NCBI RefSeq assembly: GCF_043290135.1
Contig: NW_027464588.1
Span: 7,291,501-7,355,500 of the forward strand
Source: Rhipicephalus microplus
Lineage: Eukaryota; Arthropoda; Arachnida; Ixodida; Ixodidae
Direction of reading: 5' to 3'
Length of the DNA: 64,000 bases
The position numbers and the translations under genes were made by a program. Of this stretch, positions 10,269 through 20,560 are shown one piece after another. The notes below the pieces were generated by a model. The model saw only the letters and a program-made list of their open reading frames with translations, ran no database searches and was not told where the DNA came from. Every line of letters starts with the position of its first letter. The first letter of the stretch is position 1.

Positions 10269-11210
10269 GCCCAGTGGGCATGCGGGGAGCCAACAAAGAG
10301 GACAGGTGGTGTTGATGATTCGTCTCGTTGCTTGGTGGAAACCATAGTGAAAACGTGACTTCACGCGCAAGTCTTCGATGATTACTGGCTGCATCTGTCC
10401 ACGAAAGTGGTATGGCTTCTTCTCATGTTCCTTCAAGAGCTGCCCACACGGCAGTATTGACCTGTTCATTTCGTATGACGCCGCAGTGACTTCCTAGCCA
10501 CTGAAACGTCACATGATGCCCCTTCTCGTGTGAAGTGTAGAGAAGGCACCGAACTTCAAAAACAAGCTGTTCGTACGGCCCGCGAAGCAGTGCTGAGAGC
10601 ACAGATTGTAGAGCAGCCTTTGAGTCGCTGAAAATTGACCATTGTTGCTGTGGTTCCTGATTGACCACACAAAGTGCAGTGCGCAAATCAGCTAGTTCCG
10701 CTCCTGTAGATGTCGTGGAGTGGTCAGTCCTAAAGCTGATGGTAACACCTCTTGCTGGGACAACTACTGCACCTGACGAACACTGGTGGTTCGTGGAGCT
10801 ATCGATATATATATATGTACACTGTCTGAATATTTCTCGTGCGAAAGAAGAAGAGACCATTATTTATGCACGGGCGATGAAAGCTCAGATTTTAATTGGA
10901 TCCCTGGTAGACTAAGATGCAGTGTGGGTAGAATAAGGCACCAAGGGGGTATCGATACTTTAAATATGCAGGAGTGAAGCCCGAGGGTATCATGTGAATG
11001 TTTTTCATTGAACTGTATGTGATTTTTCATCCATTTCTGCATTGACCCTTGTAGGGTTAACCCTATTAATAGGCAAACGAGGGTGATGAGTTTCTGTTCC
11101 AGTTGCCATCTGCGTCTCTTGTTTAAGACAGTCGAGCAGCAGGTGACACACATCCTCGTCACCTTGGGCGCACGAACATAAATGTTTAGAATGGTGTAGG
11201 CTGAATACAA
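10250..11210 (-). pseudogene. Decayed LINE RNase H region, minus strand
   Basis: The minus-strand frame 10860-10423 contains a complete-length RNase H domain: IDSST, GAELADL, FSDSKAAL and WLGSHCGVIRNEQVN. The last catalytic Asp is replaced by Asn. Sequence continuing to about 10260 in another frame matches the region after RNase H in I-group LINEs. Upstream sequence to about 11200 is consistent with the RT-RNase H connection but is badly decayed. It is a dead fragment. Confidence 0.7.
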
Positions 11211-11677
11211 AGTAAGTCCTTTGTGTGAGCAGTTGCTAGTCTTAGCCGATGTATGAGAGTCGCAAATATAGTGTTTTAACCTGTACTAATAGTGCACAAC
11301 ACAAGCATCGAGCATTCCACCTGTATTGAAGTACGTCGACAGAGTTGAAAATGCGACCGCTGACCCGCGGTCTTTGCTCCAGCGTGGCTTACAGGAACAC
11401 ATATTTGAGGAAGCATAGAGTTTTTATTCTTTAAATTTTATATGTGTTTATATGAGATGGTGTGGGAGGGGGGTGAAATGTTTTTACGCATGGCTGTCAA
11501 TGCATGCTCCTAAATTCATTCACCAGTATGTGGAATGAAAATGTTTTATCACTTTATTATCCAGATGCTCAGATTTATTGATTTTTATAGACGCTATCAC
11601 TGACGGCTTCCATATAAACTGCGCGGAAATTAGTAACACAATTTCAACTTTCCGACTCCTATTTTTTCAAATATAGT
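11211..11677. other. No recognisable feature
   Basis: AT-rich stretch between a LINE remnant and a solo LTR; nothing identified. Confidence 0.4.
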
Positions 11678-12870
11678 TGTCACACCTGTCCCGTTAATTA
11701 GGGAGGCGATCGCCGGGCTAATTCCAAGAGCCGAAGTATCGGCCCCCCGAACCGCACCACGAAAGCGTGGACAATTTAGAAGTGGTCCTTATTGGTGCGC
11801 CAGCGGACGCCGGCTGTGGCCCAAAGAACAAGTCAGAGCCGAGAGTTGATAAACAAACAAATTATATTCTCAATAATGGCAGATCGAAAATAATACACAA
11901 AAATGCACACTCCACACTAGTTACATACAATATGTCACCAATCAAACCAATCAATCAACGTACTACACAATACAATCAGCCACACTTGAAACAACGGACA
12001 CGCACTACAATGCAGTCACATGCATTGAACAACCAAGACACTTAAGGACTAAAGCGATAGAAAACCTATTCAGTCCAAAGTCCTTGGAACAAAAGTCTGA
12101 ATGATACTCGTCCGAGAATCACTCACTCAAAGTCCAGCGTTGTTGTCGTTCCGCAGCTCTCTGAAGTTTCTCTTCCAGGAAACCTCGCCGGAGTTTCTCT
12201 TCCAGGAAAACTCCCGTCTTCAATAGGCCACTCTCCAAGCTTCAAACTTCTTCGCCGGAAATCCGTCGGCTTCACACACGCAGCTGTTGCCCGCGTCTTC
12301 GCTCGATAGCGGTAAACCCACGCTCTTGCCTGTAGCTCGAGCCGTCCCTACGGACCAAAAACTTCGCCGACTACACGGCGGAATTCCTACGCGCTCCGGC
12401 GTTAACTTCCGTCACCTCCTGTTCTGTCACTACGGGCAGAACCTTCGCCGACTCCACGGCGGAATTCCTACGCGCTCCGGCGTTAACTTCCGTCACCTCC
12501 TGCTTTCTCGTCTCGGCCGCTCGATTAAATACCTTCCGCGCCGCTTTCCAGAAATTTCTCGTCCTTTCGTCGGCGCGATACGCAGCGAAGGCTGGGAAGA
12601 GGGCGAGACGGTTGGAATGCCCTCTCCGGCGGGTGAGTCAACTCGGTATGACCACGCCTCCTTTGTTCTAGAAAGATCGCGGCCTTACTGGGCCGCCGAT
12701 GTGGGGTGAGGAGGTTCGTCTGCGAAGCCGTGCTTCTGCGGGGAGAGCGCGCGCCCGGGAGCCTTGGATGTTTGCTTTCTTTTTTTTTTCTTTTTACCTC
12801 GCGGCGTTTCCACCGCCCGTTGTCGCAAGGATTTGGCGGCGCGCTCTTTTTTAGCACTCGTTTTGTGACA
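11678..12870 (-). mobile_element. Solo LTR (minus orientation), 1.19 kb
   Basis: It is bounded by TGTCACA at 11678 and TTTGTGACA at 12862-12870, which are inverted terminal sequences. The flanks carry a perfect 5-bp duplication ATAGT (11673-11677 and 12871-12875). Its sequence is homologous, in inverse orientation, to the LTR at 22545-23799, including the stretch around GTCAGAGCCGAGAGTTGAT. No internal retroelement coding sequence is attached, so this is a solo LTR left by LTR-LTR recombination. Long open frames inside are fortuitous. Confidence 0.9.
12361..12522. repeat. Minisatellite in the solo LTR, 2 x 81 bp
   Basis: Two tandem units share CGGCGGAATTCCTACGCGCT and CGTTAACTTCCGTCACCTCC. 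The other LTR copy has its own tandem duplication with a different period (119 bp). Confidence 0.85.
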
Positions 12871-13119
12871 ATAGTCTCATGAAGTTACAAATTTGATAGA
12901 AGACATAATGCCACTGATCGCGTTCACCAATAATACGTAATGATTTGCAGGAAAATAAACACTAGAAGCTAATCGATGAAACACAATTAGCAACAAATAT
13001 ACCAAAAATATCTATATGGCACCCGCGCGGTCTACAATTCACTATAACAATCATAAATTCTAAAAAAAGAAAAAAAAACGTGGCGAGCGCAGTGAATATA
13101 GGTACACTTTAAAACCTAA

Positions 13120-13560
13120 AAATATAACAGCATATCCACGGGGTCAAGGATGATGTGTGGGCGAAGCTACGGAGGGAATCATCTGTAAACCGGAAATCCT
13201 CCATGTAATTCGCCGAGTCGATCATTATTTAGAGACGTGGGGAAGCTGTGTGTGTATGCCGTGCCGCATGGGCCCCCCGCTCTCGTACGGCAGGATCTTG
13301 GTAGCGAACGAATTTTGTTATAACGCTCCCCATAGCCTACGTCGCCGCACTAAATCGAACGATTGCCTTCCACCAATGACAGGCGTCATATTAGACGTCA
13401 TTTCAACTATAACATCTCGCATCTTTCATTATCAACTACAGGTACCGCCATCTAGTGAACAATCCAAGTGCTGTCATGTAGTTTTTTACGTGCCCTCCGA
13501 GATTGTGGGTGCGTGGCGTTGTTCTCTCCGGCCGTTCCAATTACCGCACTGCCCAGCAAA
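13120..13560 (+). repeat. Diverged member of a CATATCCACGG-type repeat family
   Basis: It begins with GCATATCCACGGGGT and GGCGAAGC, matching the start of the larger repeats at 17605 and (inverted) 28615. Near 13447 it contains ACCGCCATCTAGTGAACAAT, which corresponds to ACCGCCATCCAGGGGATATT of the 17605 copy. The middle lacks the minisatellite. The nature of the family is not known to me; it is probably non-autonomous. Confidence 0.5.
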
Positions 13561-13664
13561 ACCAGCGAATCTCGCCTCACGTGCCCGGCTACTGCTAGAG
13601 GGCGCGTTTAATGGGGGTTCCCCGAGTAGCGGAGACAACGGCAGAAAGCAGAGCGTGCGAGATG

Positions 13665-14060
13665 TCAGCGTGCGCATCTTTTCTTTTTCTCGCGTGTGAG
13701 CAAAAAATTAACACCAACAAATTTTTTGGCTGCACTGAGGGCAAGTATTTTTTCTGTTGCTGCTTTTATTTTGGTCAAATCGGCGACTAAAAGCATGGCA
13801 GCTGCTGAATTTTTCTTGTATAGATCATTGTAAGGAAGCATTGTTTCGCCTGTGACAGAAGCATTCTTGCACTTGTCCGTTCTGGAGACGCTTATATAAG
13901 CGAAATCTGGGCTAATTATTGTTATTGAATTACCTTGCCTTCCTATCGTTTGTGGTGTACACGTATCCTGAAGGAGAACGGCCACCAGCGTGGGTCCAGT
14001 CTTAGCGAGCCGCAGGGCACGCGTTAACCGTCGCCGTGGCGAGAACACGATATTGCTCAA
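13665..14060 (-). CDS. Unrecognised 131-codon open frame
   Basis: The minus-strand frame encodes a balanced, protein-like sequence with hydrophobic and charged alternation (for example LLVADLTKIKAATEKILALS) and a basic C-terminus. It lies just beyond a GC-rich LTR-like block on the same strand, so it could be the start of an unidentified retroelement gene, or chance. I see no known domain. Confidence 0.2.
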   Translation of the reverse strand: MSNIVFSPRRRLTRALRLAKTGPTLVAVLLQDTCTPQTIGRQGNSITIISPDFAYISVSRTDKCKNASVTGETMLPYNDLYKKNSAAAMLLVADLTKIKAATEKILALSAAKKFVGVNFLLTREKKKRCAR

Positions 14061-14678
14061 AGTCGCAACACTTTATTGTGGCAACACCAAACGCAGTACA
14101 GCCCGTTACAAAAAGGCGCGGCGGGACAGCAAGTAGGCTTATACACGCCACGGGCACAAAGTACTACACAGGGTGCCACGAGCACGTCTCCGCGGTAAAG
14201 GTGATCCACGGAGACACCGGGACCAAGGCCCGGTTGCTCGAGCGAGTGCAAAGGCGCTCGCGTTGGCTTCGAAGGGAGACGGGTCGGCGTAGCTAGGCCA
14301 CGCACTAGAACACCGTATCACCCCTCGGCCGTGCGTACGCAGCGGGGCAACAAAAGGTGAGCGTTCGCCTCGGGCGCGAGGCGCCGTCAGCGAAGTCCGA
14401 CGAGCCCCTAACAACGGGAGTCGACGGACGGAAAACATTGTGTGCTCACCGTTTGCTGTCCCGGAGAGTACTGCCTGCCCCTGACGCAGCGCGCGAAAAC
14501 CTCGAGGCTCCCCGCGCGGCGCCACAGTCAACATCCGCTACCGGGTGAGGGAGTTAAAAGCCACCCCGCCCTTTCCAGCGCGGCAGACAGCAAAGCAGGG
14601 CAGACATGTCGGGACATGAGAACGGCATAAAAGGCGGGAAAGCCCGCGCAAAGGCAGCGGGCCAGCCTCACTCTGACA
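14037..14678 (-). mobile_element. GC-rich LTR-like block, minus orientation
   Basis: On the minus strand the block runs from TGTCAGAG to TCTCGCCA (TG...CA). It contains GTGTATAAGC and, about 75 bases further, CCACAATAAAGTG, so a TATA-like box precedes a polyadenylation-like signal as in an LTR. GC content is far above the flanks. I find no target duplication and no second copy, so an old promoter or CpG-rich region remains possible. Confidence 0.35.
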
Positions 14679-15714
14679 CTTTAAAGGTCGTATTACTATT
14701 TTATTGCGTACAGATATTTATCAGGTGGTCTACCGAATTCCACCTATGCTCTACATAATAAGGTGCCGTTATTGTGCCGTATATTATTGTGATAACTAAT
14801 TTTGCCGAAATATTGTGAAAAGCTACGTTAGCCGACCTACATTTACTCCCCACGTCCTTCACAATGAAAATGCTTGAGTTATCATCGTTCCGTTTTTTTG
14901 TCATCTGTCCTTTAAGTTTTGGTAGCACAACGTCATTATCAGTATCGTATTCATTTACAGTAATCTCGACTGCATTCAAATCAAAGGAACGCATATGTGG
15001 GCGAATGGCGTCTTTCAGAAAACCAAGTATTCGTCGAGATAGACTACTGAAGAATAAAAAAGTATCAATTGTCACTGCTACGCAACGCGCAGCGTTTCAT
15101 ACCAGATACATAAAACTCGGAACGCGTGCGGCGTTCTTCTGCAACAAGCGAAACACCTCGATGTTCGTTTTTACATTCCCCGACATATCCACTGAACACC
15201 GTAGAACTCGCAGTGCAAATGGCCGACCATAAATGACCAAAGCGCTTCTGTAACCAGCCCGAGATCGTCGCAGAGCCGGTGACGTTCAGTCTAGACGTAA
15301 TCTAGACCTCCTCCCTGTCACCTGCTTCTGCAGCTTCTTGGGAGGAAGTTGAAAAGAGAAACAGGGGAAGCCTCGCCGACGTGTGCGAAGCGTTGTACGC
15401 TTTGAGAGCGCGACTTTGGGCCAGACTTGACGGCGCCGGCACGTTTCGAGGAGAGAGCAAGACAGTTACTTATGCTGAGCGCCGAGTTTGGTCGGATCAG
15501 CGACCGTTTCTCTAGATTAGGTAGTATTTCTTACTGATGCACTCATGCTGCGGCGTTCGCGTGGTTACCTTGCGTGCATGCGTCGTTGGCCATCTGCATA
15601 GAGCAGAGACGATTTTGGAGTGCAAGTCAAAATGAATGTTTGATTCAATAGTAGCGATCTATTAATTAATCACCGACTGGTTACGGTTTACACAATTGAT
15701 ACTATGTCAATCCT
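14679..15714. other. No recognisable gene
   Basis: Open frames of 120-124 codons overlap on opposite strands at 14701-15232 without recognisable motifs. The section 15240-15560 is GC-rich with no assignable content. Confidence 0.35.
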
Positions 15715-15987
15715 TTAGTTTTTTTCTGTTAGAGAAAGTGACGTCAAGTCTTCCATGGTCATAAGGGTGGCAGCCCAAGCACGAAGGTGCTAGAAGAAGC
15801 GTGAAATGAAAGGCGAGGCAAGGAAAGCAAAGAGGACAACAGGAGCGCTGACTACCAACTGATTTTATTTTTCGCGGCACACATAATATATACAACAGGC
15901 AACCTTTAACAGCAAACGTGAGCAAAGTGACATATTCTGGGAACTTAAGTTGTCGGTAAAAAGAAAGAAGGCACAATAATAAAATGC

Positions 15988-17080
15988 CTAACCCCTATCT
16001 AAAAGCGCGATCTTTTTGTCATGCAAGGCCACCGAAGGCTGGCTCACGCATTTGTCACCACGTTTTCTAATATGATATGCCTCAGCTATTTCACGGGTTA
16101 ATTTGTCCACATGGCGTACCAGCGCCCTCCTGCCCGGAAATCGAGGCTGGCACCCGCAGCTTTTACAGTGCAAAACAAGGTTTGAACTTATTTCTTCGCA
16201 TAAATCATTCATTAGCTCCCCCTACCTTTTACCAATGCACCGCCCAGTTTGGCCCATATAACAACGACTGCACGTTAAAGGAAGCATGTAGACAACATCA
16301 ACTGCACGCTTTATAAATTTATTTATACAGTGTGCACTGCCCTCGTTACAATGTGTTTTACGGCGCATGTCCAACTTTTTGTAATGATTCCACCGAGGCA
16401 CTCCTTCGTCATTCTGCAAATCTGGTCTACTTTGAACGGGGCTGATAAAACTACACCCCCACCATATCTCGAACCTACCTATTTCGAACCATGAGATATA
16501 TTGTGGAAGTATGGATTGACCCCAACTCTTTTTAGCTCTTTTTTGTCCTGCCTTTTCTTGTTTTTGTTTGATTTTCTTCAGAAAAGTTTCGCACACTGAA
16601 GAAAAAACAGATTTTGGAAATATCTCTGACAGAAGTCTGTTATTCTTGATTGTTACACTATCAGCTATCTTCTGTAGGCAAGATTTAGATAAGCCAGCAC
16701 TTACAGCCGATGAAGCGATAGCTCTCTTGCCCAGTTTCGTGTGGCATGAAGCATAGCTTAACAAGGGTTTTACACTTTGCGGTCGGTATTCCCAGCATAC
16801 ATGATTTGAAAACAATGTATTATTACTATCTTAAAACCTCAACGATCCTTGTTGGGGAACTTCGCAAGTGAACTCTAGCCCGCCCCTATGTGTTTTAGAA
16901 AGCGCTCAATGCAAGTTCAGGCGGGTTTTTCTTATTCGTTACGGAAGGCTGCAGCAAAATTAAATAGTCGTCGACATATCTGAAGGCGGTTTGTACTAAA
17001 TCTACGAGCTTTTTTTTTGAGGATCGTGTCAATCTTGGCAAAAAAAATGTCACTCCGAACCGGGGCGACCCTTGACCCAA
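15988..17080 (-). pseudogene. Penelope-like polyprotein remnant
   Basis: The frames 17080-16895, 16815-16222 and 16212-15988 are successive pieces of one protein. The RT box YVDD is intact. The nuclease motifs are recognisable as VVYMLPL and YMGQTGR, and the C-terminal Cys/His block is CKSCGCQPRF. The pieces are in different frames and the RT N-terminal half is missing, so no functional enzyme can be made. Confidence 0.8.
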
Positions 17081-17193
17081 TCAGACTCCCTTACGTTGTC
17101 TATAAAGAGACCCGCCCCACGAAACAAAATTGGACCTTCGTGCTTGCGCTGCAACCCTTATTACCATGGAATTTAACCAACTAGCTCAAATGG

Positions 17194-17297
17194 TTGGTGC
17201 AGAAGATTGAGGCGCAAAAAACATATCGTGAAGCAGGAAGAGCAGAAGCTCTTCCTGCTTCACGATATGTTTTTTGCGCCTCAGACTTCTGCACCAA
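17194..17297. repeat. Near-perfect palindrome: 50-bp arms, 4-base loop
   Basis: Left arm 17194-17243 and right arm 17248-17297 pair throughout except one A/C mismatch (17206/17285) and one T.G wobble (17207/17284); the loop is AGAA. Both arms read as the same Penelope-like coding stretch, so this is an inverted duplication. RNA across it would fold into a 50-bp hairpin. Confidence 0.95.
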
Positions 17298-17604
17298 GTA
17301 TGCACCAACTAGCCTAAAAAACAAGTCCTTTTAGCCCAAATAGCCGTTCTACGCCACGTCTTGTTTCTTCCTTTCAACTTCAGGAAATTGTCATACTGAT
17401 GCGTGCCTTCCTGCACATCAAATGAAAAAAAAACTTGGACAGAACATGCCAGCATGCGCAGTGGCAGCGTCAATGGCACCGCCGACGCTTGATTTGCATC
17501 CTAGTGTGATTAGAAAATGCTACACATTTAAAAAAACAGACAACCCACTCCACAAGCGAAATCAAAATGCCGCATTCTGCGCTCACGGGTTGCATGTAAA
17601 TAAA

Positions 17605-18290
17605 AATGGCAGCATATCCACCGAGTGAATGATGGAGAGTGGGACGAAGCATTCATCCGTCCATTCGTTCTTGCTTCCGTCCATCCATGCGTGCGTCTGT
17701 GTGGCCGCCCATGTGTCCATCCGCCCGTCCGTGCGTGCGTCTGCTCGTGCGTCCGCACGTTCATCTGTGGGTATGTTCCTTCTTTTGTCCATGCATCCGC
17801 CCCTTGCGTCCATCCGTGCGTCTACCCGTCCGTACAGGCATCCGTGCAGCCATCCGTGCATCCGTCCATGCATCTGTCTGTGTGTCCGTTGTTCCACCTA
17901 TTCAACACTCCAAGTACCACCATCTCTCATCTTTTCAGCATATATTCCTCATTTAAAAGCACCGCCATCCAGGGGATATTCCAAAGACTGAATGAGAGGA
18001 GGCACACGCACACTTTCTTACGGCTTGCGCTTCGTGTCTACTTCCCACCTTTAACCATCTCGAGTTCATGGTATATACTTGTTCACTGCATTCATGGCAC
18101 TGCGGCCCAACGCTCGCTAAACTTTTCTAAAACCTAGGAGCCTAGGAGGTTACGCCCAGCGAATATAACGTAGCAACCCTTTCTTGTCAGATAGTGCTCA
18201 ATGTACATTCCAATGGCTGCTAGGGGGGGACTGAGAGACAGGAGAATTCGGCTTTTAGTTAAGGCGCACGCTGCGAATTTTTTATTGTTC
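17605..18290 (+). repeat. Minisatellite-bearing repeat, about 0.7 kb, plus copy
   Basis: It starts GGCAGCATATCCACCGAGTG, continues with a minisatellite (17640-17895), then unique sequence with ACCGCCATCCAGGGG and GGTATATACTTGTTCACTG, and ends near CGCACGCTGCGAATTTTTTA. The copy at 27946-28615 is collinear in inverse orientation. No coding domains are seen; long open frames in the minisatellite are composition artefacts. I cannot assign it to a transposon class. Confidence 0.85.
17640..17895. repeat. Minisatellite of CCGTCCATGCGTGCGTC-like units
   Basis: Irregular tandem units of about 16-30 bp built on CCRTCCRTGCRTCYGT. They yield open frames in all three plus frames and on the minus strand, which reflects repeat composition rather than coding. 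Confidence 0.9.
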
Positions 18291-18544
18291 TACAATGCAG
18301 AGAAGAAATGTCTCACCGGCACCTTCTTGGAGGTCAAAATGTAAGACTGCTTACACACTGCGATTGCTACTACTACTACGAGGGACGAACGGGTGCCCCT
18401 ATAAGGAGCTTCGGCGTTCCAGTCTTCAACGCGGTCAGCGTTCTGGCGGCGTTGCTGCCGGGTGTCCACTCGCGACTTTGCCAGCCAGTTTTTTTGAGGC
18501 CTGTTCCCATCCATCGTCGTCAGCCCCTGCCGGGACCAGCGAGG

Positions 18545-19492
18545 ATGGCGTCAAGGCCTGCGGCGCTCCCCCTCAAGGAGCACTGCTTCAACTCCACCGT
18601 CCCGGAGGAAACGGCATCTCTTGACGAGATCATCGATGGCCTCGAAGACGTCATGGGGAAGGAAGGGGTGCTGTTCCTGCAACACCTCGGAGGTTCGAAG
18701 TTCCTAGTGGCGGATCGGTTGGCTGCACAAGCAACCAAGTTGGTGGTAAACCAAGGATTCAAGTTACAAGGTCACAAGGTACAAGTTGAAGCAGTCGGGG
18801 CGCACAGCGTACAAGTCAGTGTGTTCCGCCTTCCGCCGTACGTGTCAGATGACGCAGTTATTTCAACTCTTCAGCCATACAGAAAAATGAAGGGTATCAC
18901 ATTTGTTATCTTGCAAAGGCATCAATGAACGTGCACTGGTACCCGCATCGTCCAAATCGAGGTGGCCAAGCCCGCCCCTAACTTCCTACCAATTCAAGGT
19001 CACCGCATGATGCTCGAGTATCGCGGTATGCGCAGATTGTGCGCAGGGTGCAGCAGAAAAGGTCATGTTGCGGCTACTTGCACAACACCCTTCTGTCAAC
19101 GACGTGGCACCTTCGGCCATACATCTGAGGATTGTGTGTCCAAGTGTAAGCGCTGTATTGGGGATCACGCGACGAAAGATTGCTTCTGTCCCAAGTCATA
19201 CGCAGACACAGAGCACCTCACAGCGCAGAGACACAGCGCAGAGCACCTCACAGTCAATGAAAAATTGCCAGAACTTGGAGAGTCTGCTTCGAAGAGAACA
19301 ACCCAAATTGGAACCTCCAGACACATGGAAGTTTTGCAACGCAAACCAAGCCACGGCAACAGAAGATTCCAGATTATTAGTATGAAGACAGCGCAACCGA
19401 CACAGAATTTCATGACGCCAGGACAGAAGATGCCAGCGGCGTTGATGCCGCGTCGCCATGCACAACGAGTGACAACCACGGTTCTGCGCTGA
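18545..19492 (+). pseudogene. Tx1-type LINE ORF1 (zinc-knuckle RNA-binding protein)
   Basis: The frame from ATG 18545 has a single TGA at 18926 and then continues in the same frame to 19490. The N-terminal part (VLFLQHLGGSKFLV, LPPYVSDDAV) is an RRM-like nucleic-acid-binding region. The C-terminal half has CCHC knuckles: CAGCSRKGHVAATC and CKRCIGDHATKDC. A lysine/serine-rich tail appears to continue to about 19800 after further frame changes. ORF1 proteins of this type coat the element RNA. One nonsense codon breaks the main domain. Confidence 0.75.
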
Positions 19493-19800
19493 ATGGGGAC
19501 ACCGCAGCGTTGTGATCTCCGACAACGTCGTCAGAGGAGCCCAGCAACGCTGTGAAGCGCCGAGTGCGTCTGCTACGTCTTCTTCAGAGGAACTCAAGGC
19601 CACAGAAAACGAAAAATCCTCGAACGCATCACCGCTGGAGGAAGCGCCTCAAGCATTTCGGGGCGCTGGCAAAACGGGAAAATTGCTCCGACCTTTGGAG
19701 CCAACAAGTGCAAGTGACGAGCTCCATGAACGGCCACTGGTGGGCCTGGAACGTAGCGTGAAGAAGACGCCCATGAAAAATGTAAAGAACACGTCTTGAA

Positions 19801-20560
19801 AAAAACCTAAAACGCCTCGCACACACACTGTACAGGCCCAAGAAGAAACGTCTGACAAGAGATCTAGACATCGTAGGAATCGGTCACCATCACGAAATTG
19901 AAAGAGTGACAGATGAAAGAGTGAAGTCTCACGATCGGTATCTTTGTCTCCTGAAAATACGTGTTCTCCCGACAAGTTTTCTAGAGTCACAGACTCTCAG
20001 CGTCGCACCAAGCCTGGTAGTTCAAGCAGTGGAAGTGATGTCACCACATCCGGAACATCCGAAAAGCCCCGAGTGGATTCGCCAAATCGAGATCAATCAC
20101 CTGAAGCGGGTGAGGACTCGATGGTTTTTTTTTTCAATTTGTGCTGCACACATCCATTCTTTCCGCTTCCTGTTGCCTGTACCGTTGCTATGCTTGCTTC
20201 CCAGCCGTACAACCACTATGCAGTTGTTGTCTCAGATGCATGCAAACTGTTTAGTATTTCATATGTTACTGTCATTCACAATGGAACCTTCATGTGCCAA
20301 TTTGTGAGTGCTATGTTATGGCGGCTATGCCCTGTTATAGTAATTTATTCATGCGAGTTACGTTGCATGCTGCGTGTTGGGGTTGCTTACTGGTTCCATT
20401 CTATCTATGCGCGTGAGTAAATCTTAGCGGCAGTCCTTCGAGTGTCATCACGTTGACTACATGTACTGCCACTTGACAAAGGAGAGGCCGTGCCATCCCC
20501 TTACACACCACTGTTAAAAAAAGAAAAAAAACAATTGTTTCGTTTCCCCCAAAATCTATT
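19801..20560. other. LINE inter-ORF region
   Basis: Sequence between decayed ORF1 and ORF2 with a serine-rich frame at 19944-20100 and otherwise no recognisable content. Confidence 0.4.

Larger units (their letters stand above)
15715..17310 (-). mobile_element. Penelope-like element (RT plus GIY-YIG), 5'-truncated
   Basis: The minus strand shows, in order, a scrap of RT palm with FRYVDDYLIL (about 16965), the thumb/linker with HVCWEYRPQSVKPLL, and the GIY-YIG endonuclease module (RCYMGQTGRCIGKR at about 16225, then CKSCGCQPRF and LTREIAEAYHIRK). A 3' UTR reaches about 15715. RT coupled to a GIY-YIG nuclease defines the Penelope-like class. Several frameshifts and stops make it inactive. The upstream end carries a large palindrome at 17194-17297. 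Confidence 0.85.

Noticed and set aside
12287..12709. 140-codon open frame
   Set aside because: Lies wholly inside a solo LTR, produced partly by an 81-bp tandem repeat in frame.
13157..13699. 180-codon open frame
   Set aside because: Falls in a repeat-family member; the sequence shows no domain and the sister repeats are non-coding.
17640..17895. CRISPR-like array
   Set aside because: Units are irregular, with no constant repeat and unique spacers, and the genome is eukaryotic.
17528..18137. Several overlapping open frames of 78-170 codons on both strands
   Set aside because: They lie in a minisatellite whose units lack stops in most frames; the translations are simple Arg/His/Cys/Pro repeats.
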